The position numbers and the translations under genes were made by a program. A stretch of DNA of 64,000 nucleotides, from contig NZ_CCDG010000024.1 of NCBI RefSeq assembly GCF_000723885.1, forward strand, positions 1 to 64,000. Direction: 5' to 3'. Origin of the DNA: Paenibacillus camerounensis (GTDB lineage Bacteria > Bacillota > Bacilli > Paenibacillales > Paenibacillaceae). Of the stretch, positions 18,417 to 27,225 are shown piece after piece (positions within the stretch are counted from its first letter, which is position 1; each line of letters opens with the position of its first letter). The notes under the pieces were generated by a model. It was not told the DNA's origin. It ran no database searches and saw only the letters and a list, made by a program, of their open reading frames with translations.

Positions 18417-19433
18417 ATGGCAAAAGCTAGCCAGCAGGGTCTCAGCGGCCGCCAAAAGGCGGCGATCCTGCTTATCACACTAGGGCCCGAGGTATCGGCG
18501 CAAATATTCAAACATCTACGTGACGAAGAAATCGAACAGCTCACTCTGGAAATAGCTAATGTCCGCAAGGTGGACAGTGGAGAAAAAGAGTCGATTATGT
18601 CCGAATTCCATCAGATCTGTCTTGCCCAGGAATATATTTCGCAAGGCGGTATCAATTATGCCAAAGAGATTCTGGAGAAGGCGCTTGGCTCCACGAAAGC
18701 ACTTGAGGTTATTAACCGGTTGACCGCAACGCTGCAGGTTAGGCCTTTCGATTTTGCCCGTAAGGCTGACCCTAACCAGATTCTGAATTTCATTCAGAAT
18801 GAGAATGTCCAGACTATCGCCCTTGTTCTGTCTTATCTGCAGTTTGAGCAGGCTGCCAGCATTCTGTCTTCCCTGCCTCAGGAGAAGCAGGCTGAGGTGG
18901 CGAGAAGAATTGCCATTATGGACAGCACCTCGCCGGAGGTCGTTACCCAAATTGAGCGGGTGCTGGAACAGAAGCTTTCGGCTACAGTGACTCAGGATTA
19001 TACTAACGCCGGCGGTATTGAATCGATCGTACAGATTCTGAACGGGGTTGACCGGGGGACAGAGCGTACCATTCTCGACTCTCTGGAAATTCAGGACCCT
19101 GAGCTGGCTGAAGAGATCAAAAAGCGGATGTTCGTATTCGAGGACATTGTCAATGTGGACAACCGCTCCATCCAGCGGATTATCAAGGATATCGAAAATG
19201 CCGATCTGCAGCTGGCTCTCAAGGTGGCAAGCGAAGAAGTGCGGGATGTTATTTTCCGCAATATGTCCAAACGGATGGCAGAAACCTTCCGCGAGGAAAT
19301 GGAGTATATGGGTCCGGTGCGGCTGCGTGATGTTGAGGAAGCCCAGACACGCATTGTAGGCACGATCCGCAGGCTGGAAGAATCCGGTGAAATTATCATC
19401 GCCCGTGGCGGAGGAGATGACATAATTGTCTAA
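18417..19433 (+). CDS. fliG: Flagellar motor switch protein FliG
   Basis: 338 residues. ATG 18417 lies 5 bases after the fliF stop, with AGAGGTGA ahead of it. N-terminal FliF-binding domain (RQKAAILLITLGPEVSAQIF), middle domain (IALVLSYLQFEQAASILSSLP), and C-terminal torque domain with alternating charges (LAEEIKKRMFVFEDIVNVD). Interacts with MotA and FliM. Confidence 0.97.
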   Translation: MAKASQQGLSGRQKAAILLITLGPEVSAQIFKHLRDEEIEQLTLEIANVRKVDSGEKESIMSEFHQICLAQEYISQGGINYAKEILEKALGSTKALEVINRLTATLQVRPFDFARKADPNQILNFIQNENVQTIALVLSYLQFEQAASILSSLPQEKQAEVARRIAIMDSTSPEVVTQIERVLEQKLSATVTQDYTNAGGIESIVQILNGVDRGTERTILDSLEIQDPELAEEIKKRMFVFEDIVNVDNRSIQRIIKDIENADLQLALKVASEEVRDVIFRNMSKRMAETFREEMEYMGPVRLRDVEEAQTRIVGTIRRLEESGEIIIARGGGDDIIV

Positions 19434-20274
19434 GCTGATAAAACACTCCCAATATGTTCCGGTAGATGTGCTCAAACGGCTGGAACAAGCCAGACAGAAT
19501 GCCGGAATTGCCGAAGAACCCGCTGTGGCGGACTCGGCAGGTGAGGTCCATTATCATGACCCGGCCCGTGAAGAGGCAGAGCAGAGCCGCCGGCAAATGC
19601 TGAAGGATGCTCAGGAATTTGCTGAAGAACAGGTGCGGGGCGCATCGCTGGAAGCTGAAAATATTGTGGAATCGGCAAAGACAGAAGCGGAAGAATGGTG
19701 GCGCCAGCGACGGGAGCAGGACGAACATCTGATAGAAGCAGTGAAATCCGAAGCGTTTCAGCAGGGGTATCAGGAGGGGCTGACTCAGGCTGAACATGAA
19801 ATGGCCAAACGAATGAATGAGATGATGGAAGAAGCGCGCATGGTGCTGCAGGAAGCTTACAAGGCGCGCGATGTCATTATTCAGGAAGCGGAACCTTTCC
19901 TGGTGGAGCTGAGCTGCTCTATTGCTGAAAAGATAGTGGACAAGCAGCTGACAGTTGAGCCGCAGTTCGCCATGGACTTGATCCGCAAAAACCTGGCGCG
20001 CAAGCGGGAGCAGGGATTGATCTCCCTGTGTGTCTCCCCTTCGCAATTCTCCTTTGTTAACGCGGCAAGGGAAGAGCTTGCACTTGCGGTGGATTCACAG
20101 GCCGAACTTCAGATTCTGCCAGATTCAACAGTTAAGGATATGGGATGTGTCATCCGATCCTCCTTCGGCAGTATTGATGCTCGGATAGATACCCAGCTCT
20201 CAGAAATTAAAAAATCACTGGTGAGAATCGCACTGGACACTGAGGAGCACAGAAATGGGGAAGCCGATGCTTGA
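19426..20274 (+). CDS. fliH: Flagellar export ATPase regulator FliH
   Basis: 282 residues from TTG 19426, overlapping fliG by 8 bases, with GGAGGAG upstream. A long Glu/Gln-rich coiled-coil N-terminal half (EEAEQSRRQMLKDAQEFAEEQ) and a C-terminal V-ATPase subunit E-like domain (GCVIRSSFGSIDARIDTQL). It holds and restrains FliI. Confidence 0.92.
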   Translation: MSKLIKHSQYVPVDVLKRLEQARQNAGIAEEPAVADSAGEVHYHDPAREEAEQSRRQMLKDAQEFAEEQVRGASLEAENIVESAKTEAEEWWRQRREQDEHLIEAVKSEAFQQGYQEGLTQAEHEMAKRMNEMMEEARMVLQEAYKARDVIIQEAEPFLVELSCSIAEKIVDKQLTVEPQFAMDLIRKNLARKREQGLISLCVSPSQFSFVNAAREELALAVDSQAELQILPDSTVKDMGCVIRSSFGSIDARIDTQLSEIKKSLVRIALDTEEHRNGEADA

Positions 20275-21580
20275 CAGTGGACGGTATAAAGAACATTTGC
20301 GAAATTTTGACCCGGTTAGGATCAATGGTAAGGTTACCCAGGTTATAGGATTGATGGTGGAATCCGAAGGCCCGGATGCCAGTATCGGTGATGTATGCTA
20401 TATCTACCCTGCCAAAGGCAATAAACCGCTTCAGGCTGAGGTGGTGGGGTTTCGGGACAACAAGGTGCTGCTAATGCCGCTTGGCGAGCTTCAGGCAATC
20501 GGGCCGGGCTGTGACGTGGTGGGGACCGGCAAACCGCTGAGCGTCCAGGTAGGCTCTGAGCTGCTGGGTAAAGTGCTAGACGGACTTGGACAGCCGCTTG
20601 ACGGCTCATTGATTCCGGCACGGATGCCGCACAGCTCTACCTTTAATATTCCTTCCAATCCGCTGACACGTCCTCGTGTGCATGAACCAATCAGCATCGG
20701 CGTCAGAGCAATTGACGGCTTGCTGACAATCGGCAAGGGTCAGCGGGTAGGCATTTTCGCAGGCTCAGGGGTAGGTAAGAGTACGCTGATGGGAATGATT
20801 GCCCGTAATACCGCAGCCGATGTCAATGTTATCGCATTAGTAGGGGAACGCGGAAGAGAAGTGCTCGATTTTATTGAGCGTGATCTCGGTCCTGAGGGAC
20901 TGCAGCGGTCGGTTGTCGTGGTTGCTACATCGGATCAGCCCGCACTGATCCGGATCAAGGGGGCACTGATTGCTACTACCATCGCTGAATATTTCAGGGA
21001 CCGGGGCCTCAACGTCATGCTGATGATGGACTCGGTTACACGTTATGCGATGGCCCAGCGTGAAGTTGGACTTGCGGTCGGCGAACCGCCGGCTATGAGA
21101 GGCTATACGCCTTCTGTATTTGCTAGTCTACCTAAGCTTCTGGAACGGGCAGGAACCGGCCCTACGGGCTCCATAACCGCTTTCTACACCGTGCTCGTTG
21201 ACGGTGATGACATGAATGAGCCTATTGCTGATGCCGTGCGGGGGATTCTGGACGGACACATTGTCCTAAATCGCAGCATTGCCAATAAAGGACATTTTCC
21301 GGCTATCGACGTTCTGTCAAGCATCAGCCGAGTGATGAAGGATATCGCTCCTGAGGAGCAAATTGCCGCGGCTGAGAATGTAAAGCGGCTGATGGCCGTA
21401 TATAAGGATTCTGAAGACTTAATCAATATCGGTGCCTATCAGAGAGGCTCCAACGCCCAGATTGACGAGTCCATGCACTATATCGACAGCATCTGGGAGT
21501 TCACCAAACAGAAGGTGAATGAGAAGGTAACCTTGTCGGAAGTTCAGCAGTCTTTAATTTCACAGTTCTCAAGGAGTTGA
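20255..21580 (+). CDS. fliI: Flagellum-specific ATPase FliI
   Basis: 441 residues. Start at ATG 20255 with GAGGAG 7 bases upstream; it overlaps fliH by 20 bases, implying coupled translation. F1-beta-like ATPase: Walker A GSGVGKSTLMG, GERGREVLDFI, Walker B MLMMDSVTRYAMAQRE. Energises unfolding and delivery of export substrates. Confidence 0.97.
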   Translation: MGKPMLDSGRYKEHLRNFDPVRINGKVTQVIGLMVESEGPDASIGDVCYIYPAKGNKPLQAEVVGFRDNKVLLMPLGELQAIGPGCDVVGTGKPLSVQVGSELLGKVLDGLGQPLDGSLIPARMPHSSTFNIPSNPLTRPRVHEPISIGVRAIDGLLTIGKGQRVGIFAGSGVGKSTLMGMIARNTAADVNVIALVGERGREVLDFIERDLGPEGLQRSVVVVATSDQPALIRIKGALIATTIAEYFRDRGLNVMLMMDSVTRYAMAQREVGLAVGEPPAMRGYTPSVFASLPKLLERAGTGPTGSITAFYTVLVDGDDMNEPIADAVRGILDGHIVLNRSIANKGHFPAIDVLSSISRVMKDIAPEEQIAAAENVKRLMAVYKDSEDLINIGAYQRGSNAQIDESMHYIDSIWEFTKQKVNEKVTLSEVQQSLISQFSRS

Positions 21581-21586
21581 TAGGCA

Positions 21587-22030
21587 ATGAGGTTCCATTA
21601 TACTTTTCAAAAAGTGGTGGACTTGAAGGGCAACGAGAAAACACAGGCAGAGTGGATGCTCTCAACTGCACTCGGAGAACTGCAGGCACAGGAAAAAAGC
21701 CTGGATGAATTAATGGCCCAGCGCAGTTCACTGATGCTGTCGCTGCAGAACGCAGCTGAACAAAAAACACCCATAGCCAAAATTATTGAAATGCAGCATT
21801 ATGTGCAGTTTCTCGATTCCTGTATTGCCCGCAAGCACAAAGACATCAGACGTGCCCATCAGGAGGTTCAGCATAAGCAGGATCATCTCAGCACAAAGGT
21901 GCTGGACGAGAAGGTCTGGCTGAAAGCCAGGGACAAGGCAAAAACTATTTTTCAGCAGGATATGATTTTACGGGAACAAAACGAACTGGATGAGATGGCT
22001 ACCGTCCGCTTCGCGATGAAATCCCTCTAA
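21587..22030 (+). CDS. fliJ: Flagellar export protein FliJ
   Basis: 147 residues, almost entirely coiled coil (LQAQEKSLDELMAQRSS, CIARKHKDIRRAHQEV). Links FliI to FlhA as the central stalk. Position right after fliI is decisive because the sequence itself is low in conserved motifs. Confidence 0.9.
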   Translation: MRFHYTFQKVVDLKGNEKTQAEWMLSTALGELQAQEKSLDELMAQRSSLMLSLQNAAEQKTPIAKIIEMQHYVQFLDSCIARKHKDIRRAHQEVQHKQDHLSTKVLDEKVWLKARDKAKTIFQQDMILREQNELDEMATVRFAMKSL

Positions 22031-22048
22031 CCCGGGAGGTTTCCGCCA

Positions 22049-22996
22049 GTGGCTAATAACGATATGGAACTTGAAAACGAAGAGTCGGCAAGCAAATTCG
22101 AGCGGTTTTTGTTTCTGATGATACCGATTATTTTTACGCTTGTGCTGCTTGGAGTGCTGCTGACTCTTTTTAATATGGACATCCGCAACAAGGCGCTGGA
22201 AGTGGCTAACAAGATTCCGGTAGTGAATCAATGGATTCCTGACCCGGTTGTGGAGCCGGGAAGTGAAGCGGCAGAAGAAGAAGCGGCCTCAGGCGAGGAG
22301 CAGGCGAAAAGCTCGGAATCAACAATTAAAGAGCTGAAATCCCAGCTTGCTGAAAAGGAGGCCCAACTGCAGCAAGTTAATGATGAAAAGACTGCACAGA
22401 CTACACAGGTTGAAGCGCTGCAGAAGCAGATTGACACAATGACAGCAGAAGCTGCGGCGGCTGAGGCTGCCGTGGCGGAAGAGGATCCTTATCAGGACAA
22501 GGTGACCGAACTTGCTAAACTGTATTCAGGAATGAAGGCATCCAAGGCAGCACCGATTATGGAGAATCTGACCACTGAAGAGCAGGTACAGATTATGAGT
22601 GCCATGAATACAGCCAGTAAAACGGCAATCCTGGAAAAAATGGATCCGCAAAAAGCTGCAGAAGTGTCAGTAAAGCTAAAGGAAACAACCAATTCAACCG
22701 ATATGGCTATTGCAGCCCTTCAATCAAGACTCAAACAGGACCAGGCAAGCACGGCTGCAACACCTGCAGCATCCGGTAATCTGGATCAGGAAAAGCTGAG
22801 CCAGACGTTCGCAACAATGCCGGCTGCAGAAGCGGCGACATTGCTGGGTTCAATGTACAGTGTCAGTCCTGATAAGGTTATTACAGTCCTGAATACAGTA
22901 GGAGACTCTGTAAGATCTTCAATCCTGGGTGAGATGACCAAGAATGACAGTGCGCTTACAGCAAAAATTCTAAACCGTCTGATGGGCGGTAAATAA
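22049..22996 (+). CDS. ylxF: YlxF-like flagellar membrane protein with MgtE_N-type domain
   Basis: 315 residues from GTG. One membrane segment at about residues 20-45 (LFLMIPIIFTLVLLGVLLT), an acidic Ala/Glu-rich linker with a coiled coil (IKELKSQLAEKEAQLQQVN), then an MgtE N-terminal-type helical repeat (APIMENLTTEEQVQIMSAM, AAEVSVKLKETT, AEAATLLGSM). B. subtilis has ylxF at the same place between fliJ and fliK. Role unclear; likely associated with the stator or export apparatus. Confidence 0.8.
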   Translation: MANNDMELENEESASKFERFLFLMIPIIFTLVLLGVLLTLFNMDIRNKALEVANKIPVVNQWIPDPVVEPGSEAAEEEAASGEEQAKSSESTIKELKSQLAEKEAQLQQVNDEKTAQTTQVEALQKQIDTMTAEAAAAEAAVAEEDPYQDKVTELAKLYSGMKASKAAPIMENLTTEEQVQIMSAMNTASKTAILEKMDPQKAAEVSVKLKETTNSTDMAIAALQSRLKQDQASTAATPAASGNLDQEKLSQTFATMPAAEAATLLGSMYSVSPDKVITVLNTVGDSVRSSILGEMTKNDSALTAKILNRLMGGK

Positions 22997-23023
22997 TTGC
23001 TTTGAAAGGAGGTGAAATCAAAT

Positions 23024-24538
23024 ATGGGTTTAGTTGTACCATCATTTTCAGGCGGCAATCTGCTTGCGAGCGCAAGTGGCGGAACAGCCGCAACTGCTGA
23101 GGCTGCTGCCGCCGGTACTGCTTCAACAGTACAGCCTTTTGCCCAGAGACTTGTTCAGACGATGAACGGAACAACCGGTGCAGCTGTAACGGCACCTCAA
23201 CCGGGAAGCCTTGTTTCATTGCTGCAAGGTCTGCTGGCTGCCGTACAGTCCGGAGCGGAAGAGGCAAGCGCAGCAGACATTACAGGACACGCTGATTTAA
23301 TGAAGAATCTGGATGACGATATGGATCAGCTTGATGAAAGTCTTGAGGCCGACCCGGCGCTGCTGGCAGCTCTTCAGGGCTGGCTGCTGCAGGCGGCACA
23401 GCTGCTTTCCGAAGCGACAGTATCCGGTCAGGGAGCAGCTGACGGAGGGACAGAAAGTGTGATGTTATCACCGCTCGCCCAGAATCCCGAAACAATCCGT
23501 TTCGCAGTGCAGGATGAGCTTAACGGTCTGGTCACTATGCTGCAGCAGGCATCTGCGGAGGGGGATAAGGCGCTGGCAGGTTCGGGTGCTGAACTGTTAC
23601 AACAGTTCTCCGCTATTATGACTGAAGCTGCCGTTCCAGAGAGTAGAGCTAAGAGTAAGGGATTGAGTCATTCAGCTCCCGCTGCTCTGCCGCCTGTTAA
23701 AAACAATACCGCAGCAGAAAGCGGAGGCAAGCCACAAATTGCTGAAAAAGGTGTTCCGGTTCTATCTAATCCGTCAACTGCTGCTACAGCTGCAACAACT
23801 ACAACTGCAATTCCGACAGTTACAGCTGAACAGAATGAGTTATCTCCCCTGGCACTTTCAGCAAATACAGGAGAAGAAAAAAACCTTACAGGATTGACTA
23901 AAACAGCTCTTACTGCGGACAATGGCACTACCGCTAAAGTAGAAGATTCTATGCCGGAAGTAGAAGTGACTGAAGACAGTAATGATGTAGTGACAGCCGG
24001 CCAATTAGTAATAAGAGAAGGCCTTACAGCACCGCTAAAGGCTGAATTAACCAAGGTGCCGGTCAGTCAATTTGCCCAGCAGATGGATACATTTATCACT
24101 GGCAAACTGGAAATTGTAAGCAAAGGCGGAATAGCTGAGGCGACGATTACACTGTTTCCTGAAAATCTGGGGCAGGTCGATGTGAAGATTACAATGCAGA
24201 ACGGGAATTTGATTGCCCAGTTTGCAACGGTACACTCCGGGGCCAAAGAAATGCTTGAGCAGCAGATGAGTCAGCTTCGAACAGCTCTTCAAGCTCAGGG
24301 GATTCAAGTGGAAAAGCTCGAAGTAACACAGAGCACAGCGCCTTTCTCACAGTTCAATGATCAGCAGGGGCGCCAGCAGAATTCAGGCGGCCAGCAGAAC
24401 AGAAATTCCAGAGAACGGCGTGAGGATATAGAGGATGCAATGCTCGCTGCTGAGCTGAATGGCGAGTTTAAGGAATGGGCTTCAAACAACCGGCAGGACA
24501 TGCGGAACCAGAGCGGAGGCTTTTCGGCCAAGGCATAG
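23024..24538 (+). CDS. fliK: Flagellar hook-length control protein FliK
   Basis: 504 residues. ATG 23024 has a near-perfect AAGGAGGTGA site 7 bases upstream; the GTG inside that site is rejected. The first 330 residues are Ala/Thr/Gln-rich and disordered (ruler region). The C-terminal hook-switch domain reads ITLFPENLGQVDVKITMQ and LRTALQAQGIQVEKLEV. The last 60 residues are rich in Gln/Asn/Arg. Signals FlhB to switch to filament export. Confidence 0.9.
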   Translation: MGLVVPSFSGGNLLASASGGTAATAEAAAAGTASTVQPFAQRLVQTMNGTTGAAVTAPQPGSLVSLLQGLLAAVQSGAEEASAADITGHADLMKNLDDDMDQLDESLEADPALLAALQGWLLQAAQLLSEATVSGQGAADGGTESVMLSPLAQNPETIRFAVQDELNGLVTMLQQASAEGDKALAGSGAELLQQFSAIMTEAAVPESRAKSKGLSHSAPAALPPVKNNTAAESGGKPQIAEKGVPVLSNPSTAATAATTTTAIPTVTAEQNELSPLALSANTGEEKNLTGLTKTALTADNGTTAKVEDSMPEVEVTEDSNDVVTAGQLVIREGLTAPLKAELTKVPVSQFAQQMDTFITGKLEIVSKGGIAEATITLFPENLGQVDVKITMQNGNLIAQFATVHSGAKEMLEQQMSQLRTALQAQGIQVEKLEVTQSTAPFSQFNDQQGRQQNSGGQQNRNSRERREDIEDAMLAAELNGEFKEWASNNRQDMRNQSGGFSAKA

Positions 24539-24566
24539 CTTAAATGAATTGCGAGGTGAATTATAA

Positions 24567-25061
24567 ATGGCGTCAACTACACCTGTCTCTAATAATAATC
24601 AGTGGAATTATGTAGCAAACAATTCTGGAACAGCCAAAACAACCGGTAATTCTACGCTGGGTAAAGACCAGTTTTTGAAAATATTGATCACTCAGCTGCA
24701 GAACCAGGACCCGATGCAGCCGATGGAGGATAAGGAATTTATCGCTCAGATGGCACAGTTCACATCTGTGGAACAATTAATGAATATTTCAACTCAGCTC
24801 ACCGCCATGAATCAGTCTCTGGGCTCCGTTTCCGGATTGATCGGCAAGGATATAACCTGGACTGATGTATCTACAGAGCTGCCGAAGTCAGGTAATGTAG
24901 AGTCTATTGTAGTCAGCGGCGGTGTACAATACGCGGTTGTAGGCAGTGAGCGTATTGCTCTGGCTAATATTACCCAGATAATGAATGCAGCAGCAAAAGC
25001 CGAAGCCGTCAGCGGAAGTGAAGCACAGGAAAGCGGCGGGGAGAGCGGGGAGAGCATATGA
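24567..25061 (+). CDS. flgD: Flagellar hook cap protein FlgD
   Basis: 164 residues. The conserved N-terminal scaffold motif is LGKDQFLKILITQLQNQDPMQP followed by EFIAQMAQFTSVEQLMN. It is shorter than enterobacterial FlgD, as usual in Bacilli. Needed to assemble the hook and acts as its cap. Stop overlaps the next ATG. Confidence 0.95.
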   Translation: MASTTPVSNNNQWNYVANNSGTAKTTGNSTLGKDQFLKILITQLQNQDPMQPMEDKEFIAQMAQFTSVEQLMNISTQLTAMNQSLGSVSGLIGKDITWTDVSTELPKSGNVESIVVSGGVQYAVVGSERIALANITQIMNAAAKAEAVSGSEAQESGGESGESI

Positions 25062-25438
25062 GTGAACGGCTGACTATAGGCCAGCTGTACCCTAGCGCAG
25101 TTCATCCGCAGGTGCTCCAAAGATCACATACTGCTAAAACCGCCGGCAGTGAAGCCAGCTTTGAGAGTGTACTGCAGAAGAATATGCTTAAGTTCAGCAA
25201 CCATGCCGCCAAACGGCTTGAGCAGCGGGGGATTGAGCTTGGCAGCCGCCAGCTGGACCAGATTTCGAATGCTGTGGAGAAGGCTGCCGCAAAAGGCAGT
25301 AAAGAATCTCTGATATTGATGAAGGACATGGCGCTTATTGTAAGTGTGCCGAACCGCACAGTGGTAACAGCGATGGATGGTAACTCAATGAAGGATAATG
25401 TATTTACGCAGATTGACAGTGCAGTGATCATTTCATAA
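25058..25438 (+). CDS. Flagellar operon protein, TIGR02530-like
   Basis: 126 residues. The core KFSNHAAKRLEQRGIEL, then QLDQISNAVEKAAAKGSKESLILM and ALIVSVPNRTVVTAMD, resembles the small flagellar-operon family that follows flgD in many Firmicutes. It overlaps flgD by ATGA. Function is not known; location between the cap gene and hook gene suggests a role in hook assembly. Confidence 0.8.
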   Translation: MSERLTIGQLYPSAVHPQVLQRSHTAKTAGSEASFESVLQKNMLKFSNHAAKRLEQRGIELGSRQLDQISNAVEKAAAKGSKESLILMKDMALIVSVPNRTVVTAMDGNSMKDNVFTQIDSAVIIS

Positions 25439-25465
25439 CCGGCCGGTCCTAACCGGAGAGCCGGA

Positions 25466-25539
25466 ATGGCCGCCGACCGACTGACGCGGCCATGTCAGAA
25501 TGAACCTATTTCATTAATATGAAGAGTCAGCTGACTCTT
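25466..25539 (+). promoter_or_regulatory. Two dyad elements upstream of the hook gene
   Basis: ATGGCCGC (25466-25473) and GCGGCCAT (25486-25493) form an 8-bp hairpin. A perfect gapless 18-bp palindrome lies at 25522-25539, 5 bases before the AGGAGG of the hook gene. Either may stabilise mRNA or bind a regulator; function is inference. Confidence 0.45.
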
Positions 25540-25559
25540 AATCTAGGAGGACAATAATA

Positions 25560-26378
25560 ATGTTAAGATCTATGTATTCAGGCGTTTCGGGTATGCGCGG
25601 ATTTCAGACGAAGCTGGATGTTATCGGTAACAACATTGCCAACGTGAATACTATCGGCTTCAAATCCGGCCGCGTTATGTTCAAAGACATCATGAGCCAG
25701 ACAATTTCCGGTGTCTCAGCACCTGTAGACGGCGGACAAGGCGGTGTAAATGCCAAGCAGGTTGGTCTTGGGGTGAGCATCGGCTCGGTTGATACGCTTC
25801 ATCTGCAGGGCAGTGCGATGACCACCAACAATCCGACCGATCTGCGGATTGACGGAGACGGCTTCTTCCTGGTACGGCTGTCTGATGACCAGGAGACCCC
25901 TTTTCTGACGCGAGCAGGTGATTTCCATGTGGATGCGAGCCGTAACCTGATCACTTCTGACGGCATGCATGTACTGGATTCTGACGGTGAAGCGATTCAG
26001 CTCGGTGAGGATGTAACTGCATTCTCAATCTCAAGCGACGGTACCATTGTGCAGACAATGGCTGACGGTACTACGGAGGCTGGTGTACAGATTGGTGTTG
26101 CTAAAGTAAGCAACCCTCAGGGTCTGGAAAAAATCGGCGGTAATCTGTTCCGGATGACATTGAACGCCAATGCGGATGGCGAGCTTGCCCCGACGACAGC
26201 AAATAATGCTGAGGTGGGAACAGGCTCAATCGTGGCAGGCCAGCTGGAAATGTCTAACGTCGACCTGACTGGTGAATTTACGGAGATGATCGTAACTCAG
26301 CGCGGTTTCCAGGCGAATTCCCGGATCATTACTACCTCCGATGAAATCCTTCAGGAAGTTGTAAACCTGAAACGCTAA
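25560..26378 (+). CDS. flgE: Flagellar hook protein FlgE (FlgG-like)
   Basis: 272 residues. N-terminal rod/hook signature GNNIANVNTIGFKSGR; middle LRIDGDGFFLVR; C-terminal VDLTGEFTEMIVTQRGFQANSRIITTSDEILQ region. At this place B. subtilis encodes its hook protein, of similar length; the short form is often annotated FlgG. The gene is flanked by unusually long structured gaps on both sides, unlike the tight packing elsewhere in the operon. Confidence 0.88.
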   Translation: MLRSMYSGVSGMRGFQTKLDVIGNNIANVNTIGFKSGRVMFKDIMSQTISGVSAPVDGGQGGVNAKQVGLGVSIGSVDTLHLQGSAMTTNNPTDLRIDGDGFFLVRLSDDQETPFLTRAGDFHVDASRNLITSDGMHVLDSDGEAIQLGEDVTAFSISSDGTIVQTMADGTTEAGVQIGVAKVSNPQGLEKIGGNLFRMTLNANADGELAPTTANNAEVGTGSIVAGQLEMSNVDLTGEFTEMIVTQRGFQANSRIITTSDEILQEVVNLKR

Positions 26379-26406
26379 TTTTTTAGCCGTCATTACAAAC
26401 TTGCTG

Positions 26407-26482
26407 TATAATAATAACGTTTCGCCTTTTGGCGCAGCTGTTATTGCGAAGTCGCGGGGGGGAACTCCTCCCCCTATTTTTT
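26407..26482 (+). terminator. Terminator-like hairpin with upstream TATAAT inside fla/che
   Basis: TATAAT at 26407-26412 (no strong -35). Then AATAAC (26413-26418) / GTTATT (26440-26445) enclosing CGCC/GGCG (26423-26434), an alternative TTCGC/GCGAA pairing (26421-26425 with 26446-26450), and GGGGGA (26458-26463) / TCCCCC (26469-26474) followed by TATTTTTT. The last part has the form of an intrinsic terminator. It could limit transcription past the hook gene, act as an attenuator, or end a short RNA of about 64 bases. Confidence 0.6.
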
Positions 26483-26497
26483 GTTAGGAGGCCTGTT

Positions 26498-26722
26498 ATG
26501 ATCTCGGTAACAAGATTGAACGGGGCGCCCATGTGGCTGAATGCCCTGCTCGTAGAAATGGTAGAAGAAAGTCCGGATACGTACATTACGCTTGTAACGG
26601 GTAAAAGATTGATCGTGCTTGAGAAGGCAGAAGAGGTAATAACCAAAATTCGGGATTATAACAGGGACATAGGCACATATGCTGCCACCATTAAAGTCCA
26701 ATCAATGGAGGAGCTTTCATGA
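26498..26722 (+). CDS. swrD: FlbD-family protein (SwrD-like)
   Basis: 74 residues. ATG 26498 with TAGGAGG 6 bases upstream. MISVTRLNGAPMWLNALLVE and TLVTGKRLIVLE match the FlbD family. In B. subtilis the counterpart swrD lies between the hook gene and fliL and boosts motor power for swarming. Its stop overlaps the fliL start. Confidence 0.9.
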   Translation: MISVTRLNGAPMWLNALLVEMVEESPDTYITLVTGKRLIVLEKAEEVITKIRDYNRDIGTYAATIKVQSMEELS

Positions 26723-27186
26723 AAAAGATGCTGCCGTGGCTCATTACGATTTTACTGGCAATTACGCTTATTCTGGTTGCCGCGTTTTTACTGATGGATA
26801 GAATTTTTCCGAGTGATGTCAACGATGTAAATGCAGCTGTCCAAAATACGGAAGTCCAAAGATTAAGCGCTGACGAAATCGTGGAGCTGTCATCAGAAAT
26901 CACAGACATCAAAACTAATCTTGCCGACACCGATTATATCGTTCTAATAAATTTTGCATTTCAGCTGGATACCGTCAAGGCCAAGGAAGATTTTGAAAAG
27001 ATCAAGGACCTCAAGATCAAACCGCTGCTGATCAAAACACTTGCCGATACAAAGCCTGAGGAACTAAACGGGGCGAACGGCAAGGATCAATTGAGCAGCA
27101 AACTGGTAAATCTGATAAACAAGACCTTAACTGAAGGCAAGCTGACCCAGGTTGAAGTAACAAACTTCATTATGACTTCCATTTAG
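26719..27186 (+). CDS. fliL: Flagellar basal body-associated protein FliL
   Basis: 155 residues. One N-terminal membrane segment (WLITILLAITLILVAAFLL), then a periplasmic-side stomatin-like domain (DYIVLINFAFQLDTVKAKEDF, KDQLSSKLVNLINKTL). Supports stator function around the motor. Confidence 0.92.
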   Translation: MKKMLPWLITILLAITLILVAAFLLMDRIFPSDVNDVNAAVQNTEVQRLSADEIVELSSEITDIKTNLADTDYIVLINFAFQLDTVKAKEDFEKIKDLKIKPLLIKTLADTKPEELNGANGKDQLSSKLVNLINKTLTEGKLTQVEVTNFIMTSI

Positions 27187-27225
27187 CTGCTGACAGGATA
27201 ATTCCTTGATAGGGGGGTGAATAAA

